Positions 1 through 11,440 of a stretch of 64,000 nucleotides of DNA are shown here, piece by piece. How positions within the stretch are numbered: position 1 is the stretch's first letter; each line of letters opens with the position of its first letter. A program made the translations under genes and the position numbers. A model generated the notes under the pieces. The model was not told where the DNA came from. It ran no database searches and saw only the letters and a list, made by a program, of their open reading frames with translations. Source of the DNA: Pseudeuparius sepicola (lineage: Eukaryota > Arthropoda > Insecta > Coleoptera > Anthribidae); contig OY987301.1 of the NCBI GenBank assembly GCA_963920635.1, positions 12,244,501-12,308,500 of the forward strand, read 5' to 3'.

Positions 1-1512
1 AAATTGCAAAATTTGACGAACAGACAAATATAGGAGGACATACGAAAGCGAGATAACTAAATCGTGGTGAAATAACGAATGGTTAATAATTTTTCACCAC
101 AATAATTGTTACATGACTATTTTGAAGGATGCTGAATTCTCTCAGTGTAATTTTTTCGATTAAAAAATGCCTATATTTAAGTAGTTTTCGAAAAACTCGC
201 CATTTTAAAAAATATAGGCCAGGCTTTCGTGGCAATTCCAAACCAATGGACTTCGCATACGATGACCTTTCATGAATATAACTATAAAAAAATGTCCCGT
301 TCAATTGCCGCAGCCTACTCAGATATTTAAAGTCTATCCAAGTTACAGAGGCAGTGGATCAAAACATTGGCCACCACGTGACCTATTCTCTTATTGGTAT
401 GGCCGTCAAAAAATGTCAAGTGTTTACGCGGCGAGCAGAATGCAGGGCCGGCTCTTCCCTCAGTCGAGTTTCCTGCATATTTTAGATCGGATCGCGAGCA
501 GTATATTCTGTAAATTTATTTTGCTACTTAATTCAAGGAAATTTATAAACATCCACGAAAGGTAAAAACACAATTTTTAGAATTACCTACTAAAAGAATT
601 AGTTCAGAATTATAAGCCACTTGGAATCTCATATTAGTCCGACCCTGGTAATCGATCGCAAGGCGGTCATGTGACTTTGTTTATATCTACTGCCGCTGTA
701 ACTTGGATAGACTTTAGTACAATTGCGTAAATTACGTGCAAAGAGGAATGGCTATCAAACTGGACAGTTCGTTTGTATTGGTACTGCTGCCATCTATTGG
801 CAACAGGCTACATCACCACTAATCAACTGTCAATTTATCAGCTATATTTCGCTAAGAAAGGTGTATTTATAAGGCAACTGGGATTAAACGGAACATGTCG
901 TTTTTAAAAGTATAAAATGCCGGAAGTGCTTTTTAAGTAAAAATTTGATATTAAACTCATTGTTTTTCTTCGATCTCCTTTGTCCCGGATAATTAAAAAG
1001 TACGTTAATTTACCTCATTCACATTTTCGCCGTTCGTACCTATCTGAGAGCTTTTATATCAAACCGAACGTCTCTCCCGTCCTTTGCAAACGAAAACAAT
1101 TGATTCCCAAACTTCGGCGGTCTTTTGAAATCAATTTAAAACTTCCCGGACCCGGCCCCCGAAGCGGCGTTTATCTGGCCCCGAGAACTTTTATGGGAAA
1201 AAAAAATTAATAATACCGGAGCCCGCGGGGCGCAGAACTTTGCTTCCGCGATCGTTAAGAAACTCGGGATTTATACGGCGGACCCCTAGAAATTAAACCT
1301 TTTGATGTCTTTGTTTGTGTTTCCATTAGAGAGGCCCGCGTGTCTGTCTGGCGTGCCCTTTGTCATTTTTCCATTGTTGTATCTCATTATTTATCCGGAC
1401 AATGCGGATGAATGAATGGCTCGGACGTGTATTTATATCTGCACTTGAGAGAATTATGTTCGCTGAAAAAGCATGTCAACGTCTTCGGAATTCACTTATT
1501 CTGTATACATAC
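1..1512. other. Unassigned region, no gene seen
   Basis: No ORF here looks coding. The DNA is mixed AT-rich, with a GC-richer patch around 1130-1300 that resembles the single-copy islands seen elsewhere in the window. A short hAT-like terminus (CAGGGCCGGCT) occurs near 443 but no partner end or target duplication was found. Confidence 0.5.
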
Positions 1513-1720
1513 AGGAGCCACAGCCGACTCTATAGGAGAAGCCCTGAAGTAGAGAAAACTGGCAACAAGGGATGCGGGTCCACGTCGCGTGCCCTGACAC
1601 TGCCTGTCAGTTGATTTTACAAGAAATTTACCAGAATTAATTTGTGTAGTGCGGGCTAGTGCTATAGCGTCGCCAGATTGCTACGACGAGGCAGTGTGTC
1701 TCTGGGTGGAAACAGACAGC
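1513..1720 (+). repeat. Dispersed repeat, inverted copy at 29427-29632
   Basis: About 200 bp here reappear in reverse complement near 29.5 kb with only scattered substitutions. The two copies share the block that runs from the CAGCCGACTCTATAGG side through GCGGGTCCACGTCGC to the GACGAGGCAGTGTGTCTC side. The element type is unknown. The similarity stops just before the transposase-like tail that follows here. Confidence 0.75.
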
Positions 1721-1740
1721 TACTACTAATAACTACAACA

Positions 1741-2173
1741 AAAATAATTGAAGCTTGCGATTCCGTAACAATAGATGAGTTAAGACGAGTTGTTTCTAAT
1801 AACAAAAAACGTCTTGAAAAATGTATTACGTTAGAAGGCGGTTATGTTGAAAAAACCCCGATAGTTTAAGATCTAAATATTTTGTTTGTTATTTTATTGT
1901 TAAGATTAAATAAATTTTGTTATTAGTAACTTTGTTTCAAAAAGCACGGCAAACTTGATCAGAATAAAATTCGAAAAAAGTCTGAAATTTCAGCAGCTGT
2001 AGAGAAAAACATCCTGTATTATTTTTTCTTGCAGTCTCGTCCATCAATACTTTGGGTGGTCCTGTTAATTCTTCAATTGTTTTAAAATCATTCCATGGCA
2101 CGCTTGACTCTCCAGGGGCCCTCGAAATCACTACTTTGCGCAACTTTAAGGCGCTGTAAAACCGAACTCCCTG
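1741..2173 (+). pseudogene. Mariner-like transposase C-terminal tail and 3' end
   Basis: The reading frame gives KIIEACDSVTIDELRRV followed by a segment ending RLEKCITLEGGYVEK. This matches the closing pattern of the mariner-like transposases that end in 'RI-AC--IT-E-LRRV...RL-CI---GGH-EH'. The frame stops at 1869 and is followed by an AATAAA-type signal near 1908. A CCCTGTA end at about 2173 could be the terminal inverted repeat. The rest of the gene (HTH and DDE domains) is absent. What is seen is a short open tail; the family call is from remembered family patterns. Confidence 0.55.
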
Positions 2174-3519
2174 TATATTTTTAGTTCAAATTTTGAACTG
2201 AAGGGTTTTAGCGCTGTATGGTCAGATTTTAAATAAAAAAATCGGGGTTTAAAAAAAATCTTAGCCGGCCCTGGTATTGCAATTTGACAAATGTGTTCAC
2301 GTAGAAAGTTGCAAAGTAACAAAAAATTGTCAGTTTCCATTTCCGACTTCCACTTTTTGAGAGAAAAAAGACAAAAGTATTTTTTAATTGTATGAATTCA
2401 TTTTTTTTTTAACATTAGAACAAATTTTTCTTAATCGATACCTAAATTTTTCATAAAATAATGATCATAAAATCATAATAATACATTCTCTCGTATTTTA
2501 GAACAATGGAAATTGGCACAAATAGGTTCTGAGTGATCCTAAATAAGAATGACGAATATATCTGTAGTCGGTTTTTTCGAAAGAAATCGCTGGTAGTAGG
2601 TACTAAAAAAAACAAGTACCAATTTTCGTTCAAATATCGACATTAATAATTCATAAATTATTTAGAAAACAAAATAAAAATCAATCTTTAACACCCTGTA
2701 TCTCAAAAATGAAGGCCTTGCGAACCCTTGTTTATATAAATTTTTTATCTTAAAATTACCCGAGGAATCGTCCACTGAAATGTCGGACACTTATTAAAAA
2801 ACACCCTGTTATTTTGGAAATATGGTGTGTATAAAGGACCGTTCGTATGTCGAAGTTTAGTTTTGTGTCAAAATTCCTCGAAATCTGATGGTAATGTTGT
2901 GTACCTACACGTCACTTCTAAAACTAATTTTTCGGTACAAATAAGACGGTTTTTGGAAAATTGATATTTTGTGTTATGCATGAAATAGCCTTCTTTTTTT
3001 GGCTAATTACCTATATCCCATCGCCGGATTCCAAAAATAAAGCCCATACAATAGTTTTGATTTTTTTGTGAATTGGAAATGGAAATACAAGGCCCGTATA
3101 CAGTATCGCAATAGTTTAAAATCGAGAGAATGAGAGTCACGTAAAATCTTTTTGGCACTTTGACTTAATAGGGATCTTAAAATGTTCGGAATCTTTAGCC
3201 TTACTATAGCCACAGCTCACCTATAGCTTTGCGAACACAGTTGAAATATGTTGCTCAAATCTTAGGATTTAAATCTATGATTAGTCCCAGATTTTTTGCC
3301 TGATCTTTAAATTCGATATTTACATTATTAATTTTAAGTTGCACTTCTTGTCTGTGTCTATTATTACAAAAATTCAAAGCCACACATTTCCCTGGATTGA
3401 GAAACAGTCAAGTGAGATTTGAGAACCCTCCCTAAGTCCGGATTCACACTTGCAGAAAAAAAAAATGAAAACAAATTTGTTGCAGTGCAAAACCGCCTAG
3501 TTATAAAAGGCATCATATA
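2174..3519. other. AT-rich region with transposon ends, no gene
   Basis: Several CACCCTGTA-type ends (near 2692 and 2803) show decayed Tc1/mariner-type elements without clear partners. A minus-strand hAT-like end (CAGGGCCGGC read on the minus strand) lies at 2265-2275. No coding region was recognised. Confidence 0.5.
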
Positions 3520-4004
3520 CAGAGCCCGCCAAAAAGTCTGCACCATATGGGAAAAATTTTTAATAAATAACTTACGGGAAATTTATTTGCGGAATCAGGT
3601 TTTGCTTGCTCTAGAACCAAAATTGACATAATCAAATGTTGTGACGTAGTCTCTTTTATATGTCAAATTTGACATTAATGAAAAAAATGTCCGAAAAATG
3701 GGCTTATTTAACCGAATTTCGAAAAAAAGTCATAAGAAAAATATGTTTCTTTCGCAATTTTATACCCCTATGCAAAATTTCAAGAGCCTACTACGATTTT
3801 CATATTTTGCCCTTTGTTGGATATTATTGGACATAATATTTTAAATTTTCTAGATATTTCTGATCAGATCAGCATGACAGAAATATTTGTGTGTTTTAAC
3901 AACCATTTACTATAGAAAGAAGTTTGTAAATCGAATTTATGTGTTTATCTGTAAAAATGAGATCAGTTTTGCACCAAGCGTGCTTCTTCCACAAGCCCTC
4001 ATTT

Positions 4005-4658
4005 CACGGGCGTAGCCAAGGGGGGGGTTTCGGGGGTTCAACCCCCCCCCCCCCCCGAAATAAGCAAAATATTACCTAAAAATACGAGGAGTGAAGAGTT
4101 AAATTATTATTACGTTTGAATATATGTAGTAATAGTAGCGCCTAGCGCCATCTTTTGACGAGAGGCAGACGCAGTTGCAGCCGAACTTGCCTACCCCGAA
4201 ATCTAGTTTGGAATGCCTAGATATGTGCGATAAAAACCTTTATCCTAATATTTACACATTACTACAAATCTTGGCTACCATTCCTGTATATCCACTGCTA
4301 CCCCAGAAAGGTCTTTGTCGAGCCTAAGGAGACTGAAAAACTATTTACGAAACACTACAAGTAAAAACAGACTTAATGGTTTGGCTCTAATGAACATTCA
4401 CTATGGAACAGAAATTCATGCAGATGAAGTAGTGGATATATTAAAGCCGAAGATTTCTTCTTTAATGGTTTTAGATTTAGCGCAGAGGAACGAAATTAAT
4501 TTATCCATTTCATTTAAAGTTAACAACTTTATAAATATGTCGTAGTTTTTCGGATGAATATATAGATATTAAATTTCATGTAAGTATATTTTTGTTGTTT
4601 TATTTACTTCTCAAACTAACCCCCCCCCCCCCCAAACTAAATCCTGGCTACGCCCGTG
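4005..4658 (+). mobile_element. Nested hAT transposon remnant with 8-bp TSD
   Basis: The ends are CACGGGCGTAGCCARG and its inverse CYTGGCTACGCCCGTG. They are flanked by the exact 8-bp duplication CCTCATTT at 3997-4004 and 4659-4666. Eight-base duplications are the hallmark of hAT elements, and the interior carries a hAT C-terminal domain. C- and G-runs sit just inside each end. At 654 bp it is internally deleted compared with an autonomous hAT of several kb. Confidence 0.92.
4211..4545 (+). pseudogene. hAT transposase C-terminal dimerisation region, frameshifted
   Basis: Two frames joined by a 2-nt insertion (TA, near 4291) give the hAT C-terminal signature. The first part reads CDKNLYPNIYTLLQILATIPV and the second STATPERSLSSLRRLKNYL followed by RLNGLALMNIHY. 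This matches the 'PVSTA-ERSFS-LRRLKTYLR' block and the following 'L-LLNIH' helix of hAT transposases of the zinc-finger MYM/TTF-like lineage. The frame ends at a stop at 4545. The BED/TTF zinc finger and the DDE/RNase H core are missing, so this is a broken, non-functional copy. Confidence 0.85.
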
Positions 4659-5091
4659 CCTCATTTTAATTTTTATATATTTTTTGTATATTTAGACCAT
4701 AAACTAAGTATTGTGCAGTATGTATTCAGTCAATGAGTGTTTTAAATTACATAGGATCGACTTTTATGGATTAACAAATACGGAAAAGGGCAACAAAGGG
4801 CAAAATATGAAAATCGTAGTAGGCTCTTGAAATTTTGCACAGGGGTATAGAATTGCGAAAGAAACATATTTTTCTTATGACTTTTTTCGAAATTCGGTTA
4901 AATAAGCCTATTTTTCGGACATTTTTTTCATGAATGTCAAATTTGACATATAAAAAAGACTACGTCACAACATTTGATTATGTCAATTTTGGTTCTAGAG
5001 CTAGCAAAACCTGATGCGGCAAACAAATTTTCCGTAAGTTATTTATTAAAAAAATTTCCCATATGGTGCAGACTTTTTGGCGGACACTGTA

Positions 5092-5430
5092 GACCGTAGA
5101 TGTTCCACGTCCCCATTTATTTCAAGCCGCTTTATCTACCCCCTGGCCAGTTTACCGGCGTTCCTGTCCACTGTCTCCCCTTGGAGGGCGGCGGCGATTT
5201 GCGGACCGTCCGGGGCGGATATTGCGTCCAGCCGAACACCCGAAGCATATATCTCGGCTTTTGTGCTGTCAGTCGCACCCCGCCACCGCAGGCTTATCAG
5301 ACGTGTTATACTTGTCGCAATAAAGCGGTTATTAGTGGCCAGACGACGCTTTTTATTGGATAAAGTCCTGACCGTCACCCGCCGCCGCTCCGTTTTATCC
5401 GACTGCCTCGGAAATTGATATTTGCTATCT
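5092..5430. other. GC-rich single-copy island
   Basis: A GC-rich block with overlapping open frames on both strands. None of the frames shows a recognisable domain. Several frames stay open together, which is expected from high GC content and argues against coding. It could be an old regulatory or ancient non-repetitive segment between transposons. Confidence 0.4.
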
Positions 5431-5834
5431 GCTCAGGAGGGGACTCTGTGTATGTTGCACTGGATGTGCGTGAATCCCAGTAAACTGGCATTTTTATTAT
5501 TACCGCAACTCGTATCAAAGCCGTACGAAAAGATGTGGCAACACCGCGTTCAAACCAGATGAACGAAGATTTTGTAAAAGTTTTGAAAAGAATCTAGTAT
5601 ATCCTTGTGTAGGTAGGTAGTGCTTGGTTAATCGATACCGTACATACATAATTTAAACATACTAACATTACAGATTACAGTGAAGCCAGTCATATACAAG
5701 AGTATAGTATAAAGTCACAAAAAATAATGCATAAGGGTGTTTTTATTTTTATGGAATTGATTATTTAACTATATTTCACTTATTTACAATTCGAAAAGCT
5801 TTATTTCCTTGTCATATTGTACACGAGAGACGAG

Positions 5835-6294
5835 GCGCTTTCGGGTATGAGTGTCAAGCTCTGTGTGTTTGAGACTCCGTTTTGCTTGTGTGCCGTTCAT
5901 ACCCGAACGCTATATAGGATCCAGCTATTATTTTTGTTTTATGTCTATGAACTAACCTTCAATTTACGTCATTTACGATGCAAATGCTATAATTGCAAAT
6001 AGAAATGGAAAAAAGGGTTGATAGTTGATAGTGAAGTTATATTTTTCGTTAAATAGCATTGACTCCGCAAGAGAATCAAGCGAAGGTCCATAAATCATCA
6101 AACTGACAATCAATGATTCTACTGCGCAACTCGGAGCGTCACGTACCTAATAAACGGCTGGTGCTCGAGGGGGCAGGGGGGAGGAAAAAAGAGCAACTCT
6201 GGAGCATCAAGCTCAAGCATACCCGAAAGGATGAAATGGAAGTGGAGTACTCCTGAGTAGCTCTGGAGTGCTCTAAGTGTAATACCCGAAAGCG
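5835..6294. repeat. Short-ended inverted repeat with ACCCGAA motifs
   Basis: GCGCTTTCGGGTAT at the left end is mirrored by ATACCCGAAAGCG at the right end, about 460 bp apart. Two further ACCCGAA motifs lie inside, near 5901 and 6218. This could be a small terminal-inverted-repeat element, but no target duplication was resolved. Confidence 0.35.
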
Positions 6295-6514
6295 ACTCAG
6301 TCTGGATTTTTTTCCGTGCGCGCGTGACAAATTCCCGTGTGAGGCGCAGCCGAACACGGGAAGTCATGCAAGCACGGAAAAATCTATTTCTGGACGTGTA
6401 ATGAACGATATTTTTTATTATACGTCTTTGAAAACGGAAACTTAAAACATTTTATCGGCATATTATAATAATTGACAAAAAATAAACAATGCAGACAATA
6501 TAGTGTTTGGTATA

Positions 6515-7237
6515 CTGGGTGTTCGAAAAATAGACGGAGATATTTTAGAGGGTGATTCCCTGTTAAGAAATATGAAAAAAAGTTTCTATAAACATGGGTC
6601 CGGAAATGCAGAGTTTTCAAGATACAGGATGTTAAATAAAAAAAAATAAAACATGAAATTATTAATGTCTTAAAAATTATTTACTCGATTCTGTTGAAAT
6701 TTGGCAATGTTATTTGTTGTATTAAGAGGCTAATTTCGCCCTAACTAGATTAAATTTATTAAGTCCAGTGGCGTCCCGGGGGGCACCTTAGCGAATATTA
6801 TTATCAAAAAAATGTACGCCACTACCTTTTTTGTAACTTTAATATTTTTTGTTTGATTAAGCATCTAAAAATACAACTTCTTTCCCTCTTGTATTGTTTT
6901 CCTATCTCACTTCGTTTTCGAGAAAAAAAAAATAAAAACCGTTTTATTGCATGTCACTGGACCAAATTGGTTGTAGTGTACTTTATGTTATGATATTGGA
7001 AAAGTTGCAATAACACTCTTTCCTAGAAATGCTTTTGATTATTTGTTTTCCAAGGCACTTGTGATTTTTTTTGCAAAAATTGATAAACCAATTTTGTCCA
7101 GTGACATGCAATATATTTAACATCCTGTATCTTGAAAACTCTGCATTTCCGGACCCATGTTTATAGAAACTTTTTTTTATATTTCTTAACAGGGAATCAC
7201 CCTCTAAAATATCTCCGTCTATTTTTCGAACACCCTG
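6515..7237. mobile_element. TA-flanked foldback MITE (723 bp)
   Basis: The left end reads CTGGGTGTTCGAAAAATAGA and the right end is its near-perfect inverse, ending CACCCTG. Both are next to TA dinucleotides. The inverted arms are about 120 bp with very few differences. The interior is AT-rich with no transposase. The CAGGGTGTTCGAAAA-type end is typical of Tc1/mariner-related miniature elements. Confidence 0.85.
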
Positions 7238-7397
7238 TATATTATGCGTTTCCATGGTTAATCTCAAATTATTTCAAATGTGCTTTGTTGTAAATTAGTT
7301 ATTGTCAGATAAGGTGAATAAAACGTCAAAAATATTACAGAAATGTATCTAAATATTGAAACACTTACTTAAATAGGTATGTTAAATATCAGAGAGC

Positions 7398-7482
7398 ATA
7401 TAGAGTTTCTTAAATTTAATTTACTTTGCTGTATATTTCTATTTTAAAGCCATATATTCGGTATTTTTATTCAGCACACGGA
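7398..7482 (+). repeat. 85-bp dispersed repeat, second copy at 29695-29779
   Basis: This segment, ending in TTTATTCAGCRCACGGA, is almost identical and the same length as the copy near 29.7 kb in the same orientation. Both copies stop at the same CACGGA end, so that is probably a true element terminus. Type unknown. Confidence 0.7.
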
Positions 7483-7487
7483 TCCCA

Positions 7488-7760
7488 AGTAGCATTTTTA
7501 GTGGGCGCCACGTAACGACCACTACCGTAGAAACTTTAAAGTGTTTATCGCCAGTGGCCGACACGTTATAGGAACCTTTCTATAACGTGGCTGCCACCAA
7601 AATGGTGAACAATTTTTGGATGGCTGCCACGTTGCCACCACGTTTTTGCAACTTATACCGTTACGTTCCATCCACGCGGCACTTACGTGGCAAAAACGTG
7701 GGCCCGTAGTGGCAGCCACCTATGAGGCCACCTACGTGAAACTTGGCTACTTGCCTCTTT
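7488..7760. repeat. Degenerate GTGGC/GCCAC lattice, part 1
   Basis: Dense alternating GTGGC and GCCAC motifs and CACGT cores are spread through the segment, so many short hairpins can form. The left end, CCAAGTAGCATTTTTAGT, recurs as CCAAGCAGCATTTTTAGT near 10811. Related motif-dense patches lie at 8890-9005, 9611-9870 and 10811-10890. They may be parts of one large element or of several relatives. Confidence 0.45.
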
Positions 7761-7895
7761 CTTTTCCATGTCACTCGGTCTCTCTCGTTCGACTTATTTA
7801 GGTACATACATTATTGTGTTCTGCTGCCTTTCTCCCACCAACTCGAAATTATTGACGGTGTCAATCGGGAATATAACTACTATGAGTATTTATTT

Positions 7896-8506
7896 TCTTT
7901 TTCTTGAAATCGGCATTAAAATGTCCCAAAATCGTCATTATAAGCACAGAAATCGTACAATAATGTAGCCCATTATTCTACGATTTTTTCAATAAGTAGG
8001 CCTTGGCGAGATGTAAACGTCAGACACGGAGAAATCGCCCGTCAAAAGTGACCAAATATTCAAAACCCGGCCGATAAAGGCTCATTTAACTTTTCGTACA
8101 CATTGCGAAATTGTTTCCTATAGAAGCGCAATCCTTCAGTATACATATTTTAGTAAATTTGAAAAACAATAGATTTGTTGTGTAAGCTGCACAAGAAGCA
8201 GCAGTTTGGTTTTTCTGTCAGAAGGTGCCGTACATCATTATGCTTGTGCTAGGTAGAGCGATCGGTAAAGTCAAGCAACGCCGCGCGTAGTCGGTTCGTG
8301 GACGGGTGATCCCTTATTCTTATTTTCTTGCCTAATAAAACATTTTTTTTCCGATTTCAAGAAAAATATAATATATACCTCGGCACTGAAGTTCTTTTTA
8401 TGACTCATGTGGTTTATTTGCCTCGGCCAGAGGCCTCAGCAACTAAACTCCACATGAGTCATAAAAAGTTGAACTTCAGTGCCTTGGTACATAAATAACT
8501 ATTAAT
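7896..8506 (+). mobile_element. 5S-derived repeat unit, copy A, with terminal hairpin
   Basis: Copy A of a four-copy family. It begins near TTTCTTGAAATCGGC, carries the 5S-like segment and a T-run, and ends with a hairpin at 8376-8490. The hairpin arms run from CTCGGCACTGAAGTTC to GAACTTCAGTGCCTTGG and include an ATGACTCATGTGG / CCACATGAGTCAT pair. All hairpin-bearing copies end in the same GGTACATAAATAACTATT sequence, which fixes the right boundary. Confidence 0.7.
8227..8315 (+). pseudogene. 5S rRNA-like segment (copy A)
   Basis: The 89 nt align without gaps to insect 5S rRNA as I remember it, starting at the ACCATACC-equivalent. The best matches are GCGATC then AAGTCAAGCAACGCCG, which correspond to the 5S A box, and TGGACGGGTGATCCC, which corresponds to the C box. 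The 5S 3' stem is absent. Its role would be an internal RNA polymerase III promoter for the repeat. Conservation against 5S is by recall, not by alignment software. Confidence 0.65.
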
Positions 8507-8889
8507 GTAATTAGGAGAAGGAGATGGGGCTAAAAACAAAACGATTTCAAGTTTACTATCGAACATAGACATTATAGCTCGAAATATGAGCACGCCCTCC
8601 CGCAATATTCAATATTTCCAAAAAATAAAATAAAAAGTGAGGAGCACACTTTTTTGAACATATCTACCTACATACCGCAAACAATTTGTTTATTATTCCT
8701 GGTTACGTAAAACCAATAATTACTTACTAATATACTATATTTTAATGAAGAATTGACGAGAAATTAATTTTTTTCAGTAGCCTGTTCATTTTGTCATAAT
8801 GGCGGCATAAATCTCATTCTTAAGTATGGCGTCTTGTCTAAAATATAACTTTAAAGTGATTTCCACATTCATTTGCGTATTTGAGGTGT

Positions 8890-9870
8890 TTGTTACTTGA
8901 CCTTAGTGGCCATATAGTGGCGGAAACTGTGTTATTCCACTTCATAGTTACTTTCTCCATTTTAAAGTGGCGGCCACGTCACAGACACCACTGCAGCCAC
9001 CATCATCTCTACACGCGCGAGTGCCAATTTCCATAATCTCAAAATTTAGGGAACAAAGCATTCGCAACGACTATTAAAATACAAATTCTTTATTTCGTGT
9101 TAAGATACATACATTAAGCATAATAAGACAAACAGGCACTTACGTAGTACATATTTTACATTTAGTTAAAATCTCGAAATAAATTTACAATAATAAATCC
9201 ACAATAACAAACACTTATTTAGGCGAAGGTTTCATTCAAGAATTCGTCCACCGAGTAAAAAGCATTAAGTAGCAAAAATTACTTAATAGTTTTTAAATTT
9301 TGGAAGTGGCAGCTCAGAGTAAGAAGCTTACACCGCTGTCGCACCTCTTCAAGCGACAATATTCTGGAAATAGGTCCTGCTCTCCCAGAGTGCAATATGC
9401 ACATCATCATGTTCATATTGACTACTCGACTTAAACACTATACTCGTATTTAAATCGCATACATCGAATAATTAATTAAATGAATGAGCACTAAATCTCA
9501 CTGCACTACAATCACCACATATTGACACCGCGTTATCAGAAATATGCACGCGCATACAGCAAAACACCAAGGAAGCCTCACTTGATAGTGACGGTCACTA
9601 TAGATATAGAGTGAATTTTGATGATAATGATAACTTTTTAGTGGCTTTGATGTCATATGCGAACGTGAAAATCTCTTCTACAAGTGGCAAAAACTTGGCG
9701 ATCACCACTAGTTATCACCAACAAGTTTCGCCACTTTCAAGGTTTAGTAGAGGTGACCAAAACGTGGCCGCCACTATCACGCGCACGCTAAAGTTGTCGC
9801 CACTTCTAAGATATATTTTAGTGATACAGTTTGGTCGCCGCCACTTCCATTTTCCACTTTGAAAGCATAA
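8890..9870. repeat. Degenerate GTGGC/GCCAC lattice, part 2
   Basis: The motif patches at 8890-9005 and 9611-9870 contain many CTTTAAAGTGGCGGCCAC-like strings in both orientations. The stretch between them (9006-9610) is AT-rich and without a recognisable gene. Short ORFs in the patches are by-products of the repeats. Confidence 0.4.
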
Positions 9871-11440
9871 GAACTTTAAGGTGATGGCCGGCAGATTGTA
9901 GACGAAAATCATGATGCGCAGTAGGGCAAAGCGCGTTCTCCTCTCCTCCATTTCTTTGTTCTGAACCAACTGATTGGTTGTTAGAGTTACTCCCGAGTGA
10001 CACCATTGTATTAATAAACTATAAACGCAACCAACTCGAGCATAACCTTCTGTGATTAGATACCTAGCGTCATCTGCAGTGTTGCCACATTCCATACATT
10101 GATGTATCGCGCAATTTACTTGATGATCTTTGATGCAGTGACATTTGGAAGTGGAGATATACTGATGGCACCATATTTTTAGTAATATTAATTTGATTAA
10201 AGCTTACCAAGCAGGCAAATAAAACAAAAAGACCTATGAAATTTAACAAAAATAACCACAATATAACGAAAAATTGATAAACTTGAACCGATATTGACAA
10301 TGTAGGAAAAATTTAATTAAATCGAAGTAGATATTATTTATAGGTATTCAAATATCAAACTATTTTTGAAATATGTACACGTTTTACGTTACCTTTAAAA
10401 TTTTCTTTGATTTTGATTGCACAGAATATAAAAAATAGAATATATACCTAGAGGTACTTTCGGCATTTACAGCAATTGACTATTTCGCGAACTCCAACTT
10501 TCTAGTAATCCGGACTTGCTGGCTCTGTATCCTCTCCAATTAAAAAAGTTTAAAAATCCGTTGATTGATCGTAAAAAAGTAAATTTCGGTTTAGTGCCAA
10601 TTGAAATCAGGGCCTTTTGTAGTCGGACAACGGCCAACACGGACACAACGCCACCCTGTCTGGCCATTATGACCGAACGACGTGTCTACTACGTCATCAC
10701 GGTTATTTACCAATCAATCGATCTATCTGGGCCGACACGTCGTCGCCGCGTCGGCCGCGCACGAGTGCGACATCACCGTAAGCCATGATCACGTCACGTC
10801 CAAGCCTATCCCAAGCAGCATTTTTAGTCGCCGTTACGTTCCGGCAACGTGGTGGAGACATAGCAGCGTGGTCACCGCTACTTTGTTGGATTTGTTTGCT
10901 TCTTTACATTCGCGTCCTCGCTTTGTCTTTGTCTAAATAATTAAAAAGTATTCTAGTCCAGCATCTTCCGTCATTTTTCAATAACCGTGGAAAATGGAAA
11001 TACCTAATATTTATTTTTAACTTATATCTATGAATAATGGTAGGTATAAGAAAGGTATTAATTTGCTGATTTATTTCTCGTTGCTAGATTCAAGAAACTA
11101 AAACGATTGAAAATTTTCTGTCAAATATGACGTTGATAGATTGAAAAGTAACAACGCGCCCTCTCAAAATGCATGTTTTAACACTTTTTTATCGGGAGGA
11201 TAAATTACGAAAATGCGCGAAATTACCTAAAAATGCTGAAAAATGCTTTTTTAATGTTTCTATACGTTATACGAGTTCATTTTTGATCAATTTTCTATAA
11301 GTTATACGAGTTCATTTTTGCTCAATTTTCTCAACTATTTCAGTACCAAAGAAAATTGACATTTGGTATTAATGGCGTCTACCATTTTATAAAAAAATAT
11401 GGCGTAATTTTCAGTAATTACTTCTAAGTATTATTTACCT
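9871..11440. other. Mixed region without genes
   Basis: A GC-richer segment around 10600-10800 shows no coding signal beyond overlapping short frames. A further lattice patch sits at 10811-10890. The rest is AT-rich. A pair of near-identical 25-bp strings containing ACGAGTTCATTTTTG lies near 11272 and 11306. Confidence 0.4.

Larger units (their letters stand above)
3520..5089. mobile_element. Tc1/mariner-type foldback element, interrupted by hAT
   Basis: The ends are inverted copies beginning CAGWGYCCGCCAAAAAG and flanked by TA on both sides (3518-3519 and 5090-5091). The inverted arms run about 300 bp (3520-3820 and 4790-5089), with scattered mismatches and small indels. The central spacer is about 970 bp, of which 662 bp are the nested hAT copy and its duplication. 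No transposase belongs to the outer element, so it is a non-autonomous foldback unit that a related mariner-type transposase would have moved. Confidence 0.85.

Noticed and set aside
443..2275. hAT element bounded by CAGGGCCGGCT and its inverse
   Set aside because: The 8-mers outside the two ends do not match, and the mariner-like tail and dispersed repeat between them belong to other elements.
5077..5418. 113-codon ORF and overlapping ORFs as genes
   Set aside because: Three overlapping frames on both strands in a GC-rich island. The start lies inside the foldback's terminal repeat.
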